Source: Paracoccus subflavus
GTDB taxonomy: Bacteria > Pseudomonadota > Alphaproteobacteria > Rhodobacterales > Rhodobacteraceae
NCBI RefSeq assembly: GCF_004310345.1
Contig: NZ_SISK01000008.1
Coordinates: 1-64,000 of the forward strand
Length of the DNA stretch: 64,000 nt
Reading direction: 5' to 3'
This document shows, piece after piece, positions 9,202 through 17,371 of the stretch. The first letter of the stretch is position 1. Every line of letters starts with the position of its first letter. Below the pieces are notes generated by a model, which worked only from the letters and a program-made list of their open reading frames with translations, was not told the origin of the DNA and did not search any database. The translations under genes were made by a program, and so were the position numbers.

Positions 9202-10176
9202 ATGACACTTCGCCAAATCTTAGCCGCCACCGTTTTTGCCTTTTGCGCGCTGCCTGCGGCGGCCCAGAATTTCCAGTTGTCGCACAATGCGGCGGCCGGC
9301 AATCCCAAGGATGCCGCATCCCTGAAATTCGCCGAACTGGTCGCGGAAAAATCCGGGGGCCGTCTCAAGGTGGACGTAGGCGGCGCCGCGCAGTTCGGCG
9401 ACGACGCCGAAACGATCACCAACATGCGCCTGGGCACCATCGCGTTTTCGGCCAATTCACAGGGGACGACCTCGGCCGTGGTTCCTGAAATGGCGCTCTT
9501 GGGCCTGCCCTTCCTGTTCCAGAGCCTGGATCAGGCCGAGGCGGTGATGGACGGTCCCGTCGGCGACAGGCTGGAGGCTGCGGCCGAGGCGCAGGGCCTG
9601 GTCGTTCTGGGCTGGTGGAACAACGGCATCCGCCAGGTGTCCAATTCCAAGGGTCCGATCACCACGCCCGCCGATCTGGCCGGGATGAAGATCCGCACGC
9701 CGCCCGACCCGATCACCATCGACATCTTTACCGCGCTTGGCGCGTCGCCTACACCTATGGCTTTTTCGGAACTGTACATCGCGTTGCAGCAGGGCGTGGT
9801 GGACGGCCAGGAAAACCCGCTCATCAACATCCATTCGTCCAAGCTGCACGAGGTCCAGCCCTATATCTCGCTGACCAACCACAAATACGAGGCGACGCCG
9901 TTCCTGGCGTCCAAGATGATCATGGACACGCTGTCGCCCGAGGATCAGCAGATCATCCGCGACGCCGCCCATGAGGCGGGCGAGCTGAACCGGCAGATGG
10001 TCGCGGACCAGACCGAGTCGCTGAGGGACGAACTGGAAGCCTTTGGAACCCGGTTCAACGAGGTCGATCCCGCCCCCTTTGTCGAGGCGACGCAGCCGGT
10101 CTATGACAAGTGGCGCGAGCAGTATCCCGATCTGGTGGACGAGATCGTCGCCGCAGCCCAGGCGGCGGGCCAGTGA
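9202..10176 (+). CDS. TRAP substrate-binding protein (DctP family)
   Basis: A 324-residue periplasmic binding protein. The signal peptide is MTLRQILAATVFAFCALPAAA. DctP landmarks are GRLKVDVGGAAQFGDDAETITNMRLGTI, the LAGMKIRTPPDPITIDIFTALGASPTPMAFSEL segment with the conserved ligand Arg, and ALQQGVVDGQENPL. The start at ATG 9202 follows GGAGGGG. It is the first gene of the unit P-Q-M-dehydrogenase, which runs divergently from the split transketolase. The ligand is probably the sugar or sugar acid that the pathway degrades. Confidence 0.92.
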   Translation: MTLRQILAATVFAFCALPAAAQNFQLSHNAAAGNPKDAASLKFAELVAEKSGGRLKVDVGGAAQFGDDAETITNMRLGTIAFSANSQGTTSAVVPEMALLGLPFLFQSLDQAEAVMDGPVGDRLEAAAEAQGLVVLGWWNNGIRQVSNSKGPITTPADLAGMKIRTPPDPITIDIFTALGASPTPMAFSELYIALQQGVVDGQENPLINIHSSKLHEVQPYISLTNHKYEATPFLASKMIMDTLSPEDQQIIRDAAHEAGELNRQMVADQTESLRDELEAFGTRFNEVDPAPFVEATQPVYDKWREQYPDLVDEIVAAAQAAGQ

Positions 10177-10742
10177 TGCAGGCGGCGGGTGTCCCCACGG
10201 GTCACGGCAAGGCGGACCCCGCCGTCTTGCGCGCAGCCAACGCGGTCGGGCTGGTGCTGGACAGCGTCGCCGTGCTGATTGCCACATCGGCGGTCGTGCT
10301 GATCTTCCTGGCCCTGATGGCCGAGGTGGTGGTGCGCTATCTCACCACCGCCGGGCTTGGCTGGCCCAACGAGGTGCCGAACCTGCTGTTTCCCTGGCTG
10401 ATCATGGGCGGCATCGTGATCGGCGCCCATCGCGGCGCCCATATCGCGGCGGAATTCATTCGCGGGCATCTGTCGACCGGCCAATTGCGGGTGCTGATGA
10501 TGGGCATCAACCTGCTGGTGGCGGGGGTCTTTGCTGCCCTGGCCTGGCTGTCCCTGGGCGTGATCGGGATCACCAGGACGCAGGTCTTTCCCATCACCGG
10601 GATCGGCCAGGCCTGGGCCTATGGCTCGATGCTGTTCGGTTTCGGAGGCATTGCCCTCGCATCCGTGGTGAACGCCGTGCGCACCGCCTTTGCTGCCAAT
10701 CCCGGCAGTATTCACCACACCGATACGGAGCACATGACATGA
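10176..10742 (+). CDS. TRAP transporter small permease (DctQ family)
   Basis: A 188-residue, four-helix small permease. The conserved WPNEVPNLLFPWLIMGGIVIGAHRGAHIAAEF segment of DctQ proteins is present. ATG 10176 shares one base with the TGA of the binding-protein gene, and the 3' end overlaps the large permease gene by ATGA. Coupled translation of the three subunits is therefore likely. Confidence 0.9.
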   Translation: MQAAGVPTGHGKADPAVLRAANAVGLVLDSVAVLIATSAVVLIFLALMAEVVVRYLTTAGLGWPNEVPNLLFPWLIMGGIVIGAHRGAHIAAEFIRGHLSTGQLRVLMMGINLLVAGVFAALAWLSLGVIGITRTQVFPITGIGQAWAYGSMLFGFGGIALASVVNAVRTAFAANPGSIHHTDTEHMT

Positions 10743-11998
10743 CCGCCGTCATGACCGGACTTTTCGCGATCATGCTGGTGCTGTCGGTGCCGGTCGGATA
10801 CGCCCTGATCGTCGCCGCCGGCAGCGCGATCCTGTGGCAAGGCGGCACGCCCACGGTCCTGGCCGTGGTCAAGCTGTTCCAGCCCACACAGAGTTTCCCC
10901 CTGCTGGCGATCCCGTTCTTCATCCTGTCCGGGTCGCTGATGATGTCGGGCACGCTGGGACAGAAGCTGGTCAATTTCGCCGCCGCCATGGTCGGCCGCT
11001 TTCACGGCGGCATGGGGCAGGTGACGGTGGTGGGATCGACCATTTTCGGCGGCGTGTCAGGCTCTGCCGTGGCCGAGGCCTCGGCCCTGGGGTCCATGCT
11101 GATCCCCTGGCAGAAGCGCGAGGGTTATCCGGGCGGGTTCGCGGCCGCCGTCACGGCGTCGTCCTCGACCATCGCGGGGCTGATTCCGCCGTCGATCCCG
11201 CTGATCCTGTATTCCACGGTGTCGAACGCTTCTATCGCGTCCTTGTTCTCGGCCGCGGTGTTGCCGGGGCTGATGCTTGCCGCGGGCTTCATGGTGGTGT
11301 GCTATGTTTCAGGGCGGATACGCAATTTTCCCCGGCTGACCGACCGTTCGCAATACGCGGGCTTTGGCCGGCTGCTGCTGTCGGCGGCCCCGGCGCTGCT
11401 GATGCCGTTCTTCATCGTCGTGCTGCTGCGCGCGGGCATCGCCACGCCGACCGAGGTCAGCGTGATCGCCGTCTTTTACGCCCTGATGGTCAGCGCGCTG
11501 CTGTATCGCGACCTGACGCTGGCGCGGATTAAGGACGCGCTTGTCGGCACCGTCATCACCACGGGCGTCGTCATGCTGGTCATCACCGCGTCCAGCCTGG
11601 TGGGGCACGTGCTGATCACCGAACGCATTCCGACCATGGTCGCCCAATGGGCTCAGGGTACGCTGGGCACGGCCGTCCTGATCATCCTGATGATGAACGT
11701 CATCATGCTGGTGATCGGCATGTTTCTGGACCTGCCCGCCGCGATCCTGCTGCTGGGGCCGACCTTTGTGGCCATCGGCGCGGCCATCGGCATGGACCCG
11801 ATCCAGTTGGGGGTGATGATCTGCATCAACCTGTCCATCGGGTTGTTCACGCCGCCCATCGGCACCACCCTGTTCATCGGCGCGGCCATCGCCCGCGTGC
11901 CCATCGGCGCGGTGGTCCGCGAGCTGTGGCCCTTTTATCTGGTGGCGTTCGTGGTGCTGATCCTGATGTCCTATATTCCTGCCTTCACCATCTACTGA
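10739..11998 (+). CDS. TRAP transporter large permease (DctM family)
   Basis: A 419-residue polytopic permease with the full DctM pattern: IPFFILSGSLMMSGTLGQKLVNFA, the GGVSGSAVAEASALGSMLIP loop, LIPPSIPLILYSTVSNASIASLFSAAVLPG, and NLSIGLFTPPIGTTLFIGAAIA near the end. It transports the ligand delivered by the upstream binding protein, driven by an ion gradient. The dehydrogenase gene follows after four bases. Confidence 0.93.
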   Translation: MTAVMTGLFAIMLVLSVPVGYALIVAAGSAILWQGGTPTVLAVVKLFQPTQSFPLLAIPFFILSGSLMMSGTLGQKLVNFAAAMVGRFHGGMGQVTVVGSTIFGGVSGSAVAEASALGSMLIPWQKREGYPGGFAAAVTASSSTIAGLIPPSIPLILYSTVSNASIASLFSAAVLPGLMLAAGFMVVCYVSGRIRNFPRLTDRSQYAGFGRLLLSAAPALLMPFFIVVLLRAGIATPTEVSVIAVFYALMVSALLYRDLTLARIKDALVGTVITTGVVMLVITASSLVGHVLITERIPTMVAQWAQGTLGTAVLIILMMNVIMLVIGMFLDLPAAILLLGPTFVAIGAAIGMDPIQLGVMICINLSIGLFTPPIGTTLFIGAAIARVPIGAVVRELWPFYLVAFVVLILMSYIPAFTIY

Positions 11999-12002
11999 GG
12001 CG

Positions 12003-12893
12003 ATGATGACCGACCCAAAGACGATTGCCTTTGTGGGACTTGGGTCCATGGGCCTGCCGATGGCGGGGAACCTGGTCCGGGCGGGGCACGACGTGCGCGG
12101 TTTCGACATGCGGGACGCGGCGATGGACGCGCTTGCGACGCAGGGCGGCATCCGCCCCGCCGATCTGGCCGGAGCCTGCGATGGCGCCGACCTGCTGGTG
12201 CTGATGGTGGTCAATGCCGACCAGGCGCGGTCGGTGCTGTTCGGGGCAGGGGCGCTATCGGCGCTGCCCCGGGGGGCGCGGATCTGCCTGATGGCGACCT
12301 GCCCGCCCGACGCGGTGGCCCGCCTTGCCGCCGACGTGGCGGAGGGGGGCCGCGAGTTGATCGACTGCCCCGTGTCCGGCGGGGTGGTGGGCGCGCAGGC
12401 GGGTACGCTGACCATCATGGCCGCCGCCCCCCGCGCCAGCTTCGACGCGGTGGCCCCGGTGCTGCGGACGATGGGCAACAAGCTGCATCACGTGGGCGAG
12501 ACACCGGGGCAGGGGGCCACCGTCAAGGCGATCAACCAGCTTTTGTGCGGCGTCCACCTGGCCGCCGCCGCCGAGGCGCTTGCCCTGGGCCAGAAGGCAG
12601 GGGTCGATGCCGGGACCCTGCTGGAAATCGTGTCGGGTTCTGCGGCGTCCAGTTGGATGCTGCGGGATCGCGGGCCGCGCATGGTGCGGGACGATCCGCC
12701 CGTGACAAGCGCGGTGGACATCTTCGTCAAGGATCTGGGCATTGCGCTTGCCGCCGGGCGCGGGGCGGGCATGGCGCTGCCGCTGGCGGCAGCGGCGCAC
12801 CAGATGTTTCTGGCCGAAAGCGGGTCGGGCAACGGGCTGGCCGACGACAGCCAGGTCATCGCTGCCTATCGCCGCCTGAACGGGATCGGCTGA
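12003..12893 (+). CDS. NAD-dependent 3-hydroxyisobutyrate/threonate dehydrogenase-family protein
   Basis: A beta-hydroxyacid dehydrogenase of 296 residues. It has GLGSMG (12-17) for NAD(P), the substrate motif DCPVSGG (121-127) and catalytic Lys175 in GATVKAINQLL. The family includes L-threonate dehydrogenase (LtnD), 2-hydroxy-3-oxopropionate reductase and 3-hydroxyisobutyrate dehydrogenase; context with sugar enzymes favours a sugar-acid substrate. It lies four bases after the TRAP permease, so it is in the transporter operon. ATG 12006 is an equally good start. Confidence 0.82.
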   Translation: MMTDPKTIAFVGLGSMGLPMAGNLVRAGHDVRGFDMRDAAMDALATQGGIRPADLAGACDGADLLVLMVVNADQARSVLFGAGALSALPRGARICLMATCPPDAVARLAADVAEGGRELIDCPVSGGVVGAQAGTLTIMAAAPRASFDAVAPVLRTMGNKLHHVGETPGQGATVKAINQLLCGVHLAAAAEALALGQKAGVDAGTLLEIVSGSAASSWMLRDRGPRMVRDDPPVTSAVDIFVKDLGIALAAGRGAGMALPLAAAAHQMFLAESGSGNGLADDSQVIAAYRRLNGIG

Positions 12894-12952
12894 CCCCCGG
12901 AACGGCTTGACGCATGGGCCGGGGCGGCGTCCTGTGGGAATCGGAGAGCCCG

Positions 12953-13927
12953 ATGCCCCTGAACCCGAACCTCAATTCGCTGGCTTATTTCGAGGCGGTG
13001 GCCCGCACCGGCCGCGTCACGGATGCCGCCGCCGAACTGGGGGTGTCCACCGCTGCCGTCAGCCAGCAGTTGAAGCAGCTCGAGGAACAATGGGGCGTCC
13101 GGTTGTTCCGCCGCCAGGACCGCCGCCTATCCCTGACCCTGGACGGCGAGATGCTGTTCCAGACCACCACCGCCGCATTCCGCATGATCCGAGGCGCCCG
13201 GTCGGCCGTGCTGCGCCAAAGCGACAACCGCCAATTGTCGATGAGGTGCAGCCCCAGCCTGGCGGTCCGCTGGCTGACTCCCCGGCTCAAGAATTTTCTG
13301 GACCTCAACCCCGAATGGGGCGTGCGCATCGACGCTTCGCCCGACTTTTCGGATTTCGAAACCGAGGCGATGGATCTGGATTTGCGCTATGGGTCGGGCA
13401 ACTGGCCGGGGCTATACACGGAATGCATTCTCAACGATTACGTCATCCCGCTGTGCAGTCCGGATTACCGCAACAGGACGCGCGATCTGTCGGACGACCC
13501 GGCGGCACAGATTGCAGCCGGCCGGCTGATCCATTCGGTCAAGGCGCGCTATCAATGGGATCTGTGGCTGGCCGTGCAAGGCATCGACTTGCCCGAGCAG
13601 CACGCGCCCCTGAGGTTAGACCGATCCTCCATGGCCATCCAGCTTGCCCGGGATGGGGCGGGCGTCGTGCTGGATTCGGTCACGCTGGCCCATGACGAAT
13701 TGCAGCGAGGGACGCTTGTCCCGTTGTCCACCGCCTTTGCGGCGGTCGAGTTCCCGGCCTATTGGGTGGTCTGCCCTGCGCGACACATGAATCGCCGGAT
13801 CGTGCGGCTGTTCATCGACTGGCTGCGCGAAGACGGATCGCTGTTCCAGACAGCGGCACGCAAGACGCTGGAACGTCTGGGCTGCACGATCCGCCCCGCC
13901 GCACCCGGAGAGCCGGGGCTGCTGTAG
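12953..13927 (+). CDS. LysR-family transcriptional regulator
   Basis: A 324-residue LysR protein of the GcvA-like type. The N-terminal winged helix-turn-helix spans about residues 8-65 (LAYFEAVARTGRVTDAAAELGVSTAAVSQQLKQLEEQ), followed by an effector-binding domain. ATG 12953 is behind GGAGAG; an upstream in-frame start is less likely. It sits at the end of the TRAP unit after a 59-base gap and is the natural candidate to control the transketolase/TRAP cluster. Its stop is ten bases from that of the convergent patatin gene. Confidence 0.88.
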   Translation: MPLNPNLNSLAYFEAVARTGRVTDAAAELGVSTAAVSQQLKQLEEQWGVRLFRRQDRRLSLTLDGEMLFQTTTAAFRMIRGARSAVLRQSDNRQLSMRCSPSLAVRWLTPRLKNFLDLNPEWGVRIDASPDFSDFETEAMDLDLRYGSGNWPGLYTECILNDYVIPLCSPDYRNRTRDLSDDPAAQIAAGRLIHSVKARYQWDLWLAVQGIDLPEQHAPLRLDRSSMAIQLARDGAGVVLDSVTLAHDELQRGTLVPLSTAFAAVEFPAYWVVCPARHMNRRIVRLFIDWLREDGSLFQTAARKTLERLGCTIRPAAPGEPGLL

Positions 13928-13937
13928 CGCCGCCCGG

Positions 13938-14900
13938 TCAGGATACGGTCTGCGCCGGCGGCTTGGCCCCCAGGTCGTGCAGGGCATCGCGCATGATCCG
14001 GCGTCCCAGCGTGACGCGGTGCTGCAACACGCCGCGCCCATAGTCAAAGGCCTTGCCGGCGAAATCGTCGCGCGGATCGGACAGGATCACATGCCGAAAC
14101 CGGCGGTTTTCCAGATCGCACCGGTCAATCACCTGCGCCGATTGTGCCGCAAAAGCCAGTTCCTGCGCGCGGCAGGCGATGCCGTCCACCGTCTGGCGCA
14201 GCGGCTTTTGCAATTCAAACAGGTCGAGCGCCAAAATCAGGGCGTTGCCCGGCCGGTCCAGCAGAGGTGGCAGCGGCAGATTCTGGGCCAGGCCCGCATC
14301 GAAATAGGTTGCCTCGCCGATCCTGACGGGGGTGAACAGAACCGGCAGGGCCGAACTTGCCATCAAGTGATCCATGCTCAGCGCGGTCTGGGTGTTGCGG
14401 AACGCCTCGATCAGCCCCGTCTCGGCGTTGAGCGCCGTTACCGTCACCTCGATCGCGGCATCGTTCAGCCGGGTAAAATCGACCATCTCGTCGATCAGGT
14501 CGGCCATGCGCTGACGGCGGAACAGCGCGCGGTCGGGCGGCATTCCGGGCAGGATTTCCCACATCCCCGGCCAGGCCGGGGCGAACAGCGCCCGGTGGCC
14601 CCAGGCCAGGGTGCGCGCCACGGCGGACTTGCGGCCGATCATGGCGCGGGGTTCGCCCACGCGTGACAGGAACCGTTGCAGCGTCTCGATCCGCCTGCCC
14701 GGCGCACTGCCCGCGATCAGGGCGGCGACCAACGACCCGATCGAGGCGCCGGACAGGCGGGTGACGCGCAACCCTGCGTCCTCGATGGCCTGCCAGGCGC
14801 CGACATGAAAGGCGCCCAGGGCATTGCCGCCCGACAGGCAGACCCAAGTCTCGTCCAGCGGAGCGGTCGGGGGGGCAGTCTTGGGGGCGGAGCTTGTCAT
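13938..14900 (-). CDS. Patatin-like phospholipase
   Basis: A 320-residue lipid acyl hydrolase. It has the oxyanion loop SGGNALGAFHVGAW (23-36), the nucleophile elbow GASIG (51-55, Ser53) and the second catalytic motif DAG in YFDAGLAQNLPL. The Ser-Asp dyad is complete. ATG 14900 is the first Met of the domain. The same frame stays open for another 108 codons upstream through a fasciclin remnant, which I treat as separate. No signal peptide is seen. The physiological lipid is unknown. Confidence 0.85.
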   Translation of the reverse strand: MTSSAPKTAPPTAPLDETWVCLSGGNALGAFHVGAWQAIEDAGLRVTRLSGASIGSLVAALIAGSAPGRRIETLQRFLSRVGEPRAMIGRKSAVARTLAWGHRALFAPAWPGMWEILPGMPPDRALFRRQRMADLIDEMVDFTRLNDAAIEVTVTALNAETGLIEAFRNTQTALSMDHLMASSALPVLFTPVRIGEATYFDAGLAQNLPLPPLLDRPGNALILALDLFELQKPLRQTVDGIACRAQELAFAAQSAQVIDRCDLENRRFRHVILSDPRDDFAGKAFDYGRGVLQHRVTLGRRIMRDALHDLGAKPPAQTVS

Positions 14901-14978
14901 GGGGTGATGGGCTTTCTGCCGGGAACGGGCCCTCTGCAACCCCGGATGACGTGGCAATGTTCCGCCATCCGCCGGCGC

Positions 14979-15224
14979 GGCCAAGGTGCGGCCGCCCATC
15001 GTTTCGACCTCGGTCGGGCCGCCACCGTCGGCGACGGCATCCCGCATCACCGCGCCTTCGACCACATGGCAGGACAGGATAAAGGTCATCATCGCCTTGT
15101 TACCCGGCCGCAACAGGGTGTCGAGCGTGCCGTCCGGCAGGGCCTCGAAGGCGGCATCGACGGGGGCAAAGACGGTGAACGGGCCTTCGCCCGCCAGGCT
15201 GCGCCGCGCTACCCTGATATACAT
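14979..15224 (-). pseudogene. Fasciclin (FAS1) domain remnant
   Basis: The translated frame carries the unmistakable FAS1 core GEGPFTVFAPVDAAFEALP, then LDTLLRPGNKAMMTFILSCHVVEG and a MGGRTL strand. About the first 25-30 residues of a FAS1 domain and its C-terminal third are missing, and no signal peptide is present. The frame runs on into the patatin gene by chance or by deletion. It looks like the stump of a secreted fasciclin protein truncated at both ends. No continuation was found in the other frames downstream. Confidence 0.7.
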
Positions 15225-15308
15225 TTGTCTATGACATGCGCTGCCCTGCCGCAGGAACTGCCCGGACGGGACGGCGTTTTTTTCCCGAAAGCATTTCTGG
15301 AACGATCA

Positions 15309-16886
15309 ATGACCAAGCGGATCGCCATTATCGGCACAGGCCCCACGGGCATCTATACCCTGCAACAGCTTTTGAAGATCGGCGAGCCTTTGGCCGTGAT
15401 CCTGTTCGAAAAGGGCGAAAAGGCGGGCTACGGGATGCCCTATTCGCCCGAAACGGCCAGCCGGTCGATGCTGGCCAACATCGCCAGCATCGAGATTCCG
15501 CCGCTTGTCGAACCCTATCTGGACTGGATGGAGGGCCAGCCGCAGGACAGGCTGCGCGGCTATGGCCTCGACCCCGACGATCTGGACGAACGCCAGTTCA
15601 CCCCCCGTCTGCTGCTGGGCGAATATTTCCGCGACCAGTTGATGCTGATGGTGGACCGCGGCCGCGCGGCGGGCCACCGCATTGACATTCTGGAAAGCAC
15701 CGAGGTTCTGGACATTGTTCCGGGACCGGGCGGGCTGCGGGTCAAGGCCTCGGGCGCCGGCAACGACGCCGAGTTCGACCGGGTGATCCTGGCTACGGGA
15801 CATGATTTCCCCGATGAGGACGGCGATGTCACCTATTTCCCAAGTCCGTGGTCGGGCCTGATCAAGACCGAGATTCCAGCCGCGACGGTGGGCATCATGG
15901 GCACCTCTCTCAGTTCCATCGACGCGGCCATGGCGGTGGCGATCCAGCACGGCCGGTTCCGTCGCAAGGGGGACGAACTGCTGTTCGAGACGGGAGCCAC
16001 CGGCCTGCATGTCACCCTGATGTCGCGCACGGGCATCCTGCCGGAGGCCGACTTCTATTGCCCGATTCCCTACGAGCCGCTGGCGGTGATGACCGACGCC
16101 GCCGTGGCGGCCTGTGCGCGGGCCGACCGCCCTCTGGATGCCCTGTTCGACCTGTTCCGGGCCGAGATCATGGGCGCCGATCCCGCCTTCGCCCTGCGCA
16201 TCGGACTGGGAGGTCTTGATGCCGACAGCTTCGCCCAAGCCTATTTCGCCGACCGGAAAACCGCCGACCCGTTCCGATGGGCCAGGAAAAATCTGGACGA
16301 GGTCGAATACAACAAGACCCATCGCATCACCGTGCCCTGGCGCTATGCCATCCTGCGCATGCACGAAAAGGTCGAGGACATGGTGGCCGACCTGCCAGAT
16401 CAGGACCGCGAGCGGTTCGAGAAGGGGCTGAAAAAGGTCTTTGTGGACAATTATGCCGCCGTGCCGTCGAAATCGATCCGCCGCCTTCTGGCCCTGCGCG
16501 ATGCGGGCGTGCTGTCGGTCCTGGCCCTGGGCGAGGATTACGAGCTGATCCGCGAGCCTGACCGGACGGTGATCCGGACCGCCGACCGCCAGCATGTCTT
16601 TGACGTGTTCATCGACGCGCGGGGACAAAAGGCGCTTGGCAGCGCGGATCTGACCTTTCCCACCCTGCGCGACGCCCTGCTGGCCGAGGGTCTGGACATT
16701 CCCGAGGTGGCCGAGGATTACAGCCTGCTCGCGCCCGATGCCTTTCGCGGGCGGGTGACGCTGGCCTCGATCCCCTATCTGATGCACGACCGGCCCTTCG
16801 TGCAGGGCATCACCGCCTGCGCAGACATCGCCGAGGCCATCGCACGCGGCATCGCGACGCGCCGGCGCCGCAGGCTTGTGTCCTGA
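15309..16886 (+). CDS. FAD/NAD(P)-binding protein (NAD_binding_9 type)
   Basis: A 525-residue flavoprotein-like oxidoreductase of unknown substrate. The N terminus has a dinucleotide-binding motif IIGTGPTGIYTLQQL, then the acidic strand end FEKGEKAGYGMPYSP. A second Rossmann-type segment (VGIMGTSLSSIDAAMAVA) and an ATGHDFPDEDG motif follow, as in the family related to hydroxylating monooxygenases. ATG 15309 was chosen since the preceding open sequence is non-coding in character. It stands alone between the FAS1 remnant and the DUF1810 gene. Confidence 0.75.
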   Translation: MTKRIAIIGTGPTGIYTLQQLLKIGEPLAVILFEKGEKAGYGMPYSPETASRSMLANIASIEIPPLVEPYLDWMEGQPQDRLRGYGLDPDDLDERQFTPRLLLGEYFRDQLMLMVDRGRAAGHRIDILESTEVLDIVPGPGGLRVKASGAGNDAEFDRVILATGHDFPDEDGDVTYFPSPWSGLIKTEIPAATVGIMGTSLSSIDAAMAVAIQHGRFRRKGDELLFETGATGLHVTLMSRTGILPEADFYCPIPYEPLAVMTDAAVAACARADRPLDALFDLFRAEIMGADPAFALRIGLGGLDADSFAQAYFADRKTADPFRWARKNLDEVEYNKTHRITVPWRYAILRMHEKVEDMVADLPDQDRERFEKGLKKVFVDNYAAVPSKSIRRLLALRDAGVLSVLALGEDYELIREPDRTVIRTADRQHVFDVFIDARGQKALGSADLTFPTLRDALLAEGLDIPEVAEDYSLLAPDAFRGRVTLASIPYLMHDRPFVQGITACADIAEAIARGIATRRRRRLVS

Positions 16887-16900
16887 AAAAGGGGGGGGCC

Positions 16901-17371
16901 ATGGAGCCGTCCGACGATCCCGCTTCGCTTGAGCGTTTTGTCTTTGCCCAGCGGCGCAGCTATGACACGGCGCTGACCGAACTGCGGGGGGGCCGGAAGC
17001 AGAGCCACTGGATGTGGTACGTCTTTCCACAGCTTCGCGGCCTTGGACGGTCGGAAATGTCATGGCACTACGGCATCGCCGACCTGGACGAGGCCCGCTC
17101 GTATCTGGCCCATCCCGTGCTTGGCCCCCGGCTGGCCGAATGCGGGGCGGCGGTTCTGGCCCATGCGGGCACGCCTGCCGAGGCGATCATGGGGTCGGTC
17201 GATGCGGGCAAGCTGCGGTCCTCGATGACGCTGTTTGCCGCCATCGAGGGGGCGCCGCCGGTTTTCGACCGGATTCTCGATCAGTTTTATGGCGGGCGGC
17301 GCTGTCCCCGGACGCTGGACAGGATCGGAAAATCACAGCGCGACGAGGACAACCCCCGCCGTCAATCCTGA
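16901..17371 (+). CDS. DUF1810 family protein
   Basis: A 156-residue protein with the family signature QSHWMWYVFPQLRGLGRSEMSWHYGI at about residues 34-59 and the LFAAIEGAPPVFDRILDQFYGG tail. The function is unknown; family members are small cytosolic proteins. A G-rich ribosome site precedes ATG 16901. Its 3' end overlaps the convergent ybbP-like gene by ten bases. It may be cotranscribed with the flavoprotein gene 14 bases upstream. Confidence 0.85.
   Translation: MEPSDDPASLERFVFAQRRSYDTALTELRGGRKQSHWMWYVFPQLRGLGRSEMSWHYGIADLDEARSYLAHPVLGPRLAECGAAVLAHAGTPAEAIMGSVDAGKLRSSMTLFAAIEGAPPVFDRILDQFYGGRRCPRTLDRIGKSQRDEDNPRRQS

Noticed and set aside
5366..12893. Sulfoquinovose (sulfo-transketolase) or D-apiose pathway
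   Set aside because: Both use split transketolases, but no sulfoquinovosidase, sulfosugar isomerase, apulose kinase or sulfolactaldehyde enzyme is present, so neither name is supported.
13938..15224. Genuine FAS1-patatin fusion protein
   Set aside because: The FAS1 part is truncated at both ends and lacks a signal peptide, while the patatin domain has its own Met at the normal place; treated as remnant plus gene.
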